In this document: positions 23,383-29,748 of the stretch, piece after piece
Layout: the number at the start of each line of letters is the position of its first letter
How positions within the stretch are numbered: the first letter of the stretch is position 1
NCBI GenBank assembly: GCA_964544305.1
Contig: CAZJAZ010000035.1
Location: 1 to 29,748 of the forward strand
DNA length: 29,748 nt
From: JAFDWI01 sp964544305
GTDB taxonomy: Bacteria > Actinomycetota > Acidimicrobiia > Acidimicrobiales > Iamiaceae
Direction of reading: 5' to 3'
Translations under genes and position numbers: made by a program
Notes under the pieces: generated by a model
Databases searched by the model: none
The model's input: the letters and a program-made list of their open reading frames with translations, nothing else
Told to the model about the DNA's origin: nothing

Positions 23383-23883
23383 ATGGCGAGACAAGATGCC
23401 GAACTGATCAACAACGTTGCGTGGCGCATTCCGAATTCGTTGGTGGTGATCGGTTCGGCGGCTAAGGGGCGTCGCAATGCAATGACGGCCTCGTGGGTGA
23501 CGCAGCTTGCGATGGAGCCGGTGCTCGTTGGTGTGAGTGTTGAGACGGGGGCGGTCACCGAGGCGCTCATTCGAGAAGGTGGTTCGTTCAGTGTGAATCT
23601 GTGGCGTACCGACGATGCCCGGTTGCTGGTCAAGTTTGCCAAACCTGCCGACGTGGTTGATGGGGCGATCAAGGGCCGGCCGGTTGGCGACGCGCCGAGT
23701 GGCGTACCTATTTTTGATGAGGCGATTGCTTGGTTGGATTGCGCAGTGCGGCACGCGATGGAACTGGGTAGTCATGTGTTGTTTATTGGTGAGGTCACCG
23801 CGTTAGATCTGCGTGACCCAGACGCTGAGGTTGCCTCAATGAAAGATACGCGTATGAAGTACGGCGGCGTCGCACGGCATTAA
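23383..23883 (+). CDS. Flavin-reductase-like FMN-binding protein
   Basis: A 166-residue protein with the split-barrel fold of flavin reductases (RutF/HpaC-like). Family signs are PNSLVVIGSAAKGRRNAMTA with the conserved R-x-N-x-M-T-A-S, EPVLVGVSVETGA, SFSVNLW, and HVLFIGEVTAL near the end. Such proteins bind FMN and reduce it with NAD(P)H, usually for a partner monooxygenase; none is nearby. ATG 23383 has no Shine-Dalgarno, but TAGTCT (23370-23375) ends 7 nt before it, suggesting a leaderless transcript inside the 19-nt gap after the ABC1 gene. Confidence 0.9.
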   Translation: MARQDAELINNVAWRIPNSLVVIGSAAKGRRNAMTASWVTQLAMEPVLVGVSVETGAVTEALIREGGSFSVNLWRTDDARLLVKFAKPADVVDGAIKGRPVGDAPSGVPIFDEAIAWLDCAVRHAMELGSHVLFIGEVTALDLRDPDAEVASMKDTRMKYGGVARH

Positions 23884-23941
23884 TGGTTTTGCGCCCCGTA
23901 TTCTCTTCATAGATGGGGTAGGGAGTTCTTATCGAATCACG

Positions 23942-26878
23942 ATGTTCTCGCAGCGATTGCGACGTGGCAATATGGAAATGTTCCGTCTGGCTCGCACAAC
24001 GAGGGTATTTGAGAGAGGTTGTTCAGGGGTGACAGGTAGTCGGTCCAGTCGATTGGATCAACAACATTTGACGACGCATCGCCAATTGCAAAGTGCCCGA
24101 TGGGATGTTTCAGGTGCACAATCTCAGATGTTCGTTGGGCGTCATGATGCTCGTGCAACATTGCAGTCGCTGTGGTCGGAGGTGACGACGCAACAGCAAG
24201 CAGCCCTTGTGTCAATAGAAGGACCACCTGGTTTTGGTAAGTCGCACTTGATGCGACATTTCAACAGCGAAGTTGACGCTTCGTTATCTCTTCACGCTCA
24301 AGGCGAGCAAGACGAGCAACACCTAGAGTTCGGAATACTTCATCAACTACTTCGCCGACTTGAAGTGCCGAAAAGTTCAATTTTGTCGACGCTTCACGTC
24401 GGCACGGGAATCGATCAAGACCCACTCGCAGTCGGGTCGGCAATCATCGAACTGTTCGATAAATGGGCGGTTGACGGATTATTGCTCACTATTGACGATA
24501 TTCACCTAGGCGATACTGACTCATTGCGAGCATTGGTGTTTGCGCTGCGACGCTTGACGCGAGTCCCCATTCTCACGGTCATCTCTCACGATACGGGCGG
24601 TGCATCACGACTGCCATCTCCGCTTGCTCGGTTCATTGCAGATAGCGCAACGCGAGTCGTCCTTCCGCCGCTTGACGCGGGCGACGTTGTAGAGCTGGCA
24701 AAGCATCATGGGTTCGCGGACGTCAGTCGATCAGTCATTGACCGGCTTGTTTCGGTGAGCGGCGGGAGCCCATTGATAATTTCAGCATTGCTCGACGAGC
24801 TTGATGTCGTTGACTTGAACGATGCACGGTTCCCGTTGCGTGCCCCATCGACTTATGCAGAATTAGTTGAAGATCGACTTGCTCAGTGCAGCGAAGAAGC
24901 GGTTGCGTTCGTTCATGCCGCCGCGATTCTCGCTGATGGCAACACAGCTGTTCTCATTGCGCAGATCGCGCAGGTTGATCTGTGGAACGCGGCATTAGAC
25001 GAGTGCGTTGAGGCCGGGCTGCTGGAAGTTGTCGGTGTGAACGTGATTCGTTTTGTGCATCCGATGACAAGGTCGAGCGTGTTCCACCAAATCAGCTCGC
25101 AGAATAGGGCTGCGTTGCATCTACGAGCAGCTGGACTTCTTGCATCGATTGATTCGATTCGTGCGCTTGAACACCGCGTTGCCGCATCACCCGGTGTGAA
25201 CGATGACCTTGCACAACAGTTGATTGACCAGGCTGACGTCGACCGGAGTGTCAACGCGTGGGTTGCTGCCGCCGAGCGCTATCGCATGGCTATTGAATTG
25301 TCGAGCCCAGATTCCGACGTCCGACAAGAAGCGACGCTTGGATTGGTTGACTCGTTGGCGCTTGAAGGCGACCACCTTCTCTTAGGACGTGCAAGATCGA
25401 CCGTCGAAGCGTTTGAGGTGTCGGCGCTTCGCTCGTACGCCCTTGGGAGGATTCGTGGAATGACGGGCGCGTGGACCGATGCTGAGGTGAGGTTTGCAGA
25501 AGCCTGGGACCTGTTCGAAGCAGATTCTCCAACCACGTTGGGAGCACGGATCTGCGGTGAAGCAGCCCGATGCGCCATCGTTGGTGGGCGCGGAACACAG
25601 GCCCTTGAATGGCTAACTTCGGCGATGGGTTTTGCCAACATCGAACCTTCCACACAAAACGATTTGATGGCGCTGTGGGCACTGGCGATGGGAATCTCTG
25701 GGCGGGCATCAGAAGCATTGGCCGCGTTAGAGGGGTTTGGCGAACCCAGTAGTAATCCAAATTCTGCCGAACTGGACATGCTTTCAGGCCGAGGCGCATT
25801 GCGAGTTTGGCAAGGAGACTTGGCGAAAGCGCGAGATGATCTTCTTCTCGTGGTCCAGTCGACGCGATCTCGCGGGCCGATTCATTCGATGCTGTATGCG
25901 TCACAGTTTCTCGCCGACGTGTCATACCGATTGGGAAAGTGGGATGAGGCGATTGTCACGGCGGAGGATGCTGTGGCGATTGCTCGGGATTCAGGCGACA
26001 AATGGGCGTTACCCATGTTGCATGCGGTGGCGTCGTTTCCACAATCCGCGCGCGGGAACTTCGACGAAGCGACCGAGCATGTGATTGCTGCACGTGCTGC
26101 GATTGTCTCATCGGGTGACATTTCAAATCGTGTGTATGTAGCAATGGCTGCGGCGCGGTTGGCCTTTGCGCAACGAGATCATGATGCGGTTATTGACGCG
26201 TTGAAACACCTTGCCGCGATGTCGCATCTCGATGGGGTGCGCGAGCCGGGGGTTCAACCCTGGCAACCGTTGTTAGCTTGGGCATTCACGATGTCTGGCG
26301 AGGTTGACAAAGCTGGGACACTTCTTGATGAGGTACAAGACATAATCGATCACGAGGATTTGCCGAGCGTAGATTTGGCACTGGCGCGCGAACGAGCTCG
26401 ATTACTTGCTGGGCAAGATCCAGAAGCCGCGCTCGGTGTGCTTGATGCGGCAAGCAGCCTTGCCGATCGAATCTCTGACCGTGTGTTTGATCGAGCACGT
26501 TTTGATCTACTGCGCGGGCATCTCTTGCGACGAAATGGCCGATCAAAAGAGGCGGTCGCTTCGTTGCAAGCCGCGCGCGAAAGGCTTGCTGCGCTCGGCG
26601 CGAAACCGTGGATTTCGGACACCGAGCGTGAACTCGCGTTGTGCGGTGTTGATCTTGGAGCCGAGAGCCGGGTGCGTCCAAGTGCTTTTGCGTTGCTCAC
26701 GCCACACGAATCGCGAGTCGCGAATCTGGTGATTGATGGCATGACGAATCGACAGATCGCCGCCGAGCTTGTTGTGTCGGTCAAGACGGTCGGGTATCAC
26801 CTTGGCAACATCTACATGAAGCTCGGGGTGCATTCGCGGGTGCAGATGGTGAAAGCGCTCGCAGGAGCCGAGGCGTGA
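23942..26878 (+). CDS. Large LuxR-family transcriptional regulator with AAA-type ATPase (LAL)
   Basis: A 978-residue regulator. The ATPase domain starts at about residue 63 (MFVGRHDARATLQSL). It has Walker A GPPGFGKSH (K100) and a Walker B-like LLLTIDDIHLGD. A long helical TPR-like middle (about 400-880) follows. The C-terminal LuxR helix-turn-helix has LTPHESRVANLVIDGMTNRQ and VSVKTVGYHLGNIYMKLGVH. LALs work as ATP-controlled activators that sense small molecules or proteins. The first 62 residues are Arg-rich and unlike the family, and the GGGAG (23921-23925) is 16 nt from ATG 23942; ATG 24128 (MFVGR) is a strong alternative start. It lies just upstream of two surface-protein genes with a shared promoter module, its likely targets. 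Confidence 0.92.
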   Translation: MFSQRLRRGNMEMFRLARTTRVFERGCSGVTGSRSSRLDQQHLTTHRQLQSARWDVSGAQSQMFVGRHDARATLQSLWSEVTTQQQAALVSIEGPPGFGKSHLMRHFNSEVDASLSLHAQGEQDEQHLEFGILHQLLRRLEVPKSSILSTLHVGTGIDQDPLAVGSAIIELFDKWAVDGLLLTIDDIHLGDTDSLRALVFALRRLTRVPILTVISHDTGGASRLPSPLARFIADSATRVVLPPLDAGDVVELAKHHGFADVSRSVIDRLVSVSGGSPLIISALLDELDVVDLNDARFPLRAPSTYAELVEDRLAQCSEEAVAFVHAAAILADGNTAVLIAQIAQVDLWNAALDECVEAGLLEVVGVNVIRFVHPMTRSSVFHQISSQNRAALHLRAAGLLASIDSIRALEHRVAASPGVNDDLAQQLIDQADVDRSVNAWVAAAERYRMAIELSSPDSDVRQEATLGLVDSLALEGDHLLLGRARSTVEAFEVSALRSYALGRIRGMTGAWTDAEVRFAEAWDLFEADSPTTLGARICGEAARCAIVGGRGTQALEWLTSAMGFANIEPSTQNDLMALWALAMGISGRASEALAALEGFGEPSSNPNSAELDMLSGRGALRVWQGDLAKARDDLLLVVQSTRSRGPIHSMLYASQFLADVSYRLGKWDEAIVTAEDAVAIARDSGDKWALPMLHAVASFPQSARGNFDEATEHVIAARAAIVSSGDISNRVYVAMAAARLAFAQRDHDAVIDALKHLAAMSHLDGVREPGVQPWQPLLAWAFTMSGEVDKAGTLLDEVQDIIDHEDLPSVDLALARERARLLAGQDPEAALGVLDAASSLADRISDRVFDRARFDLLRGHLLRRNGRSKEAVASLQAARERLAALGAKPWISDTERELALCGVDLGAESRVRPSAFALLTPHESRVANLVIDGMTNRQIAAELVVSVKTVGYHLGNIYMKLGVHSRVQMVKALAGAEA

Positions 26879-26913
26879 TCTCAGGTTAGACGGGCGAAAA
26901 AATCCGACCAGAA

Positions 26914-26964
26914 CTAGGCATTTGCCTAGGGACAAATTGCTCTTGGTCTGTCATGGTACGCACG
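26914..26964 (+). promoter_or_regulatory. Shared regulatory module, copy 1 (before the RCC1 gene)
   Basis: CTAGGCATTTGCCTAG (26914-26929) is a perfect 16-bp dyad with 7-bp arms, followed by GGGACAA and, about 14 nt later, TGTCATGGTACG. The order and spacing recur at 28790. The dyad begins 95 nt before the RCC1 start codon. The size suits a LuxR/NarL-type dimer site, and the adjacent LAL regulator is the obvious candidate. Confidence 0.65.
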
Positions 26965-27008
26965 AATCTGTGTATTTGTGCATCGTGTGAACGTGGAGTG
27001 CTTGCAAA

Positions 27009-28775
27009 ATGAAGAGAAATTCTCTCGGTATTGTCTTGGCTGTTGTGGTGTTACTTGGCGGGTTGTTGACGGCGTGCGATACGTCGAACGACGCGCTGTA
27101 TGGAACGGTGACGTTGACCGACGGTTCACCTGCCGGACAAGTCACGATTTCGGTCCTCGCAAATACGAGCGGCTCAACTCCGGTAACCCAGGCTGTTTCA
27201 GGGTTGAGCGGTGGGTTCGCGATTACGAAAGCCAGCCTCGCTGACGGAACCTATTTCGTGCGCGTTGACGACACCCAATATCCGGGGAGCAAATTGTGGT
27301 GGACCGGTACTGGGCTTTCGACATCGGCTTCTCAAGCGGTAGGGATCACCGTTAATTCGTTGAATGCCCCGCCACAGTTGGCCATTGAATTGGATGAGCA
27401 AGTCACGTTGCATGGCGTGTTGCAAAACGCGGCCAACGCGGCCGTAAGTGGTGCGATCGTTGCTGCAGAAGACTTAAGCGATCACGTCGTCACGTTCACC
27501 AAGACGGACGCGTCGGGTGCGTTCAACTTTGGAATTGCGGCACCGGGTTACTACCACGTTGCGGTTGTCTACTCCGGGTCACTTGTTCCAATTGGCCCTA
27601 ATGCGCAATACATTCCGAGCGGTTGGTTCGACATTGGCACCATTCATCTTCCGAACTTTGCAACAGCTGTAGCTGCAGGATTCGGACACTCGTGTGCGCT
27701 TCGGGCAGATGGAAGCGTTTCGTGTTGGGGTTTGAACACATCTGGACAGTTGGGTGACGGAACGACAACACAATCACTCACACCGGTTACGGTCCAAGGC
27801 ATCACAAACGCGATTGCGGTGACCACGGGCCGGAACCATTCGTGCGCTTTACTCGCCGATCACACGGTGTCGTGTTGGGGTTTGGAAGCGTCTGGTCAGC
27901 TCGGTAACGGCTCCGTCGGTGATCCGCTCGGCGACCAATTCAGTACCACGCCGGTCGCGGTTACGGGGATTTCGGATGCCATCGCTATTAGTGCGGGCGG
28001 CAACTTCACCTGTGCGGTTCTCCAGGGCGGGACGGTTTCGTGTTGGGGGGCCGACGGTTTTGGTCAACTTGGCGATCAACCTGTCCACAGCGAAACCGAT
28101 GTCGATTATCCAATGAACTATCACTCAAGCGTTCCCGTCGGCGTTGCGGGGGTTGGTGGAGCAGTCGCTCTATCGGCCGGTTCCGACCATGCCTGTGCAG
28201 TGTTGGCGTCGGGATCAATCTATTGCTGGGGCGATAATGAGTATGGCGAGCTGGGCGACGGATCGACGTTGCATTCAATACTTGGGCCCTTTACTCTTCA
28301 CCAGGTCGTGGGCATTACCGATGCCATTGCCGTCTCTACTGGTGATTCCCACACGTGTGCTTTGCATCAGGATCACACGGTGTCGTGTTGGGGGTCTGGT
28401 GCGGTCGGGGATGGGACTTCGACGCAACGCCTCACGCCCGTCTCCGTGCCCGGAATTGTCGATGCGATTGCTATTTCGGCGGGTAGCGACTCGAGTACGC
28501 CAGTATCATGTGCACTCCATGAAACCGGTCATGTGTCGTGTTGGGGCACGAACTTTCACGGGAGCCTAGGCAACGGCACGCTTACACCGTCGACATCGCC
28601 GGTTGAGGTTGGGTCTCTTTCTGACGCGGTCGCAATTGATGTGAACTACGCGCACGTTTGCGCTGCAACTCACTTGGGTGGCGTGTCGTGTTGGGGCCAA
28701 GGAGGGGATGGGCAGCTTGGAAACAATTCAACGAATGACAGCACCGGCCCATCTGCGGTGAGCAATATCCCCTGA
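27009..28775 (+). CDS. Lipoprotein with seven RCC1-type beta-propeller repeats
   Basis: A 588-residue exported protein. It starts with a lipoprotein signal peptide (SLGIVLAVVVLLGGLLTAC, lipid-modified C23). Two beta-sandwich modules of carboxypeptidase-regulatory type follow (about 30-105 and 125-210: ALYGTVTLTDG, then TDASGAFNFGIAAPGYYHVA). From about residue 218, seven RCC1 repeats give a complete propeller, each with H-S-C-A-L, nine residues, C-W-G, then GQLG(D/N)G. All seven repeats keep the same C-x9-C-W-G pair. RCC1 propellers are protein- or nucleotide-binding platforms; outside the cell this one is probably an adhesion or sensing surface. ATG 27009 has GTGGAG 10 nt upstream. Confidence 0.9.
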   Translation: MKRNSLGIVLAVVVLLGGLLTACDTSNDALYGTVTLTDGSPAGQVTISVLANTSGSTPVTQAVSGLSGGFAITKASLADGTYFVRVDDTQYPGSKLWWTGTGLSTSASQAVGITVNSLNAPPQLAIELDEQVTLHGVLQNAANAAVSGAIVAAEDLSDHVVTFTKTDASGAFNFGIAAPGYYHVAVVYSGSLVPIGPNAQYIPSGWFDIGTIHLPNFATAVAAGFGHSCALRADGSVSCWGLNTSGQLGDGTTTQSLTPVTVQGITNAIAVTTGRNHSCALLADHTVSCWGLEASGQLGNGSVGDPLGDQFSTTPVAVTGISDAIAISAGGNFTCAVLQGGTVSCWGADGFGQLGDQPVHSETDVDYPMNYHSSVPVGVAGVGGAVALSAGSDHACAVLASGSIYCWGDNEYGELGDGSTLHSILGPFTLHQVVGITDAIAVSTGDSHTCALHQDHTVSCWGSGAVGDGTSTQRLTPVSVPGIVDAIAISAGSDSSTPVSCALHETGHVSCWGTNFHGSLGNGTLTPSTSPVEVGSLSDAVAIDVNYAHVCAATHLGGVSCWGQGGDGQLGNNSTNDSTGPSAVSNIP

Positions 28776-28789
28776 TTTGTTTGTAAAGA

Positions 28790-28840
28790 CTAGGTGTTTG
28801 CCTGGGGACAAGGCGTTCAGGATTTGTCATTGTGCGTTTG
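28790..28840 (+). promoter_or_regulatory. Shared regulatory module, copy 2 (before the DUF4214 gene)
   Basis: CTAGGTGTTTGCCTGGGGA (28790-28808) matches copy 1 at most positions, then CAA, and TGTCATTGTGCG at the same spacing as TGTCATGGTACG in copy 1. Its dyad is less perfect. It starts 92 nt before the GTG at 28882, against 95 nt in copy 1. Confidence 0.6.
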
Positions 28841-28881
28841 TCGTATTCCGCTTTGTTGTATTCCTTTTTGTTGTGAGGTGT

Positions 28882-29748
28882 GTGTTGTTGCGTTTGAGTT
28901 CTCGTGTGGGCCTGGTTTTGGTGTTGATGGGGTTGTTTGTGGTGCCGGTAGTGCCTGTTGTTGGGGCTGTGCAGTTGAGTCATGATGAGGCGTTTGTGAC
29001 GGCGGCGTATCATGATTTTTTGGGTCGTGCGCCGTCTGGGGGTGAGTTGTCGGGTGCGACTCGGGTGCCGTTGACGAGTGATTCGGCGCGTGGTGGGGTG
29101 GTGTCGGGTTTGTCGTCGTCGCCGGAGTGGATCACGGTGACGGTGAATAAGTTGTATGTGGATACGTTGGGTCGTGTTGGTGATGCGGGTGGTGTCGCGT
29201 ATTGGGTGGGGGTGTTGCGTTCGGGTCGTGAGACGGTTGCGCAGGTTGCCGCAGATTTTTATTCTTCGAGTGAGTATTTTCGGGGGTTTGGGCATTCGGA
29301 TAATCGCACGTGGGTTTTGGATTTGTATTTGAAGGTGTTGTTGCGTGATGGTGCCCATGATCCGTCTGGTGTGAATTATTGGGTGGCGCAGACGCAGTCT
29401 CGTGGTCGCAGGTGGGTTGCGTTTTCCTTTTATCAGTCGAGTGAGTCGTGTCATACGCGGGTGAAGAATTTGTATTCGGTGTTGTTGCATCGTGCTCCGG
29501 ATGCGGGTGGCTGGGATTATTGGGCGACCCAAGTGAAGAAGAGTGGTGATCTTGTTCTTGCGAGCAAGTTGGCGTCGAGTAGCGAGTATTACAACAACGC
29601 GTGGGGTCTCTACGGGCTTGCGGTTCCTGGTGCGCCAACCAACGTGCATGGGGATGTGGGGAACGCGAAATCGGTGGTGCATTGGTCAGCGCCTGCGTCC
29701 GATGGTGGGGCTGCGATCACCCAATACAAAGTGACGGCCACCCCGGGG
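28882..29748 (+). CDS. Exported DUF4214-repeat protein with a fibronectin-III domain (3' end missing)
   Basis: The frame is open from GTG 28882 through the window end (289 codons, no stop). The product has a signal peptide (RVGLVLVLMGLFVVPVVPVV) and four DUF4214-like repeats. The core L-Y-x-x-x-L-G-R-x-x-D-x-x-G-x-x-Y-W is clearest in NKLYVDTLGRVGDAGGVAYW and recurs in LYSVLLHRAPDAGGWDYW. It then enters an Fn3 domain (PGAPTNVHGDV, ITQYKVTATPG). DUF4214 is common in surface and S-layer-like proteins. AGG (28876-28878) is close before GTG 28882; TTG 28888 is a possible start. In roughly the first 210 codons almost all third bases are G or T. The overlapping minus-strand frame is a shadow of this bias. 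Confidence 0.85.
   Translation, partial: MLLRLSSRVGLVLVLMGLFVVPVVPVVGAVQLSHDEAFVTAAYHDFLGRAPSGGELSGATRVPLTSDSARGGVVSGLSSSPEWITVTVNKLYVDTLGRVGDAGGVAYWVGVLRSGRETVAQVAADFYSSSEYFRGFGHSDNRTWVLDLYLKVLLRDGAHDPSGVNYWVAQTQSRGRRWVAFSFYQSSESCHTRVKNLYSVLLHRAPDAGGWDYWATQVKKSGDLVLASKLASSSEYYNNAWGLYGLAVPGAPTNVHGDVGNAKSVVHWSAPASDGGAAITQYKVTATPG

Noticed and set aside
22404..23672. A 422-codon minus-strand open frame
   Set aside because: It lies over the ABC1 kinase and flavin-reductase genes, whose plus-strand products carry clear catalytic motifs; the minus product has no family features.
27700..28760. Regularly repeated GTGTCGTGTTGGGG-like units, considered as a CRISPR or DNA repeat array
   Set aside because: They are codons for V-S-C-W-G in RCC1 blades; spacing follows protein repeats, and the intervening sequence is coding, not unique spacers.
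28582..29682. A 366-codon open frame on the minus strand over the RCC1 end and DUF4214 gene
   Set aside because: Its product is Arg/His/Thr/Gln-rich low-complexity sequence. It arises because the plus-strand gene almost never uses codons that would create stops on the other strand, while the plus frame has a signal peptide and DUF4214 repeats.

Overview
The window looks like chromosomal DNA of a moderately GC-rich actinobacterium, most likely of the Acidimicrobiia (Ilumatobacter-like); this is inferred from gene content, not measured. Supporting signs are an HrdB/SigA-like sigma factor, a GlnR-type orphan OmpR-family regulator beside two classes of glutamine synthetase, an Eis-family acetyltransferase, a lysozyme-fold secreted protein on a Thr/Pro linker, a large LuxR (LAL) ATPase regulator, and many GTG/TTG starts. 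There are 26 protein-coding genes, two of them cut by the window ends. I see no tRNA, rRNA, CRISPR array or insertion sequence.

Layout. 1-2500: tail of an HNH endonuclease, an A-type Fe-S carrier, a Tat/lipobox thioredoxin-fold lipoprotein, a RidA-family protein, a 46-residue membrane protein and a cold-shock protein. 2500-6550 is a nitrogen block: on the minus strand glutamine synthetase I, a GlnR-like regulator and a crotonase-fold enzyme form an apparent operon, and glutamine synthetase II is divergent. The intergenic space holds 11-bp-phased GAAC repeats and a terminator-like hairpin just before glnA. 6600-15900 is mostly plus-strand housekeeping: a DUF4388-like coiled-coil protein, an exported protein, NAD synthetase, a lysozyme-fold secreted protein behind a structured leader, an unknown protein, the sigma factor, another unknown, an EamA transporter, folD and metF. 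The last two supply methylene- and methyl-tetrahydrofolate.

15900-23900 is catabolic and redox: an AGPS-like flavoprotein, a divergent quinone-reductase-like enzyme, an Eis-like acetyltransferase, an N-acyl-D-amino-acid deacylase-like amidohydrolase behind a 19-bp operator-like dyad, an ABC1/UbiB kinase and a flavin-reductase-like protein. Gene ends here carry very long perfect hairpins: a 27-bp arm with a 3-nt loop at 18622-18678 and a 48-bp perfect palindrome at 21855-21902.

23900-29748 is the most distinctive part: a 978-residue LAL regulator followed by two exported surface proteins, a seven-bladed RCC1 lipoprotein and a DUF4214/fibronectin-III protein that runs off the window. Each of the two exported genes is preceded, about 90-95 nt before its start, by the same roughly 50-nt promoter-like module with a CTAGG...TTTGCCT core. 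I propose a co-regulated cell-surface system controlled by the adjacent LAL regulator. The DUF4214 part of the last gene is extremely G/T-rich in third positions and changes abruptly to ordinary codon use near 29520, which suggests a mosaic gene.
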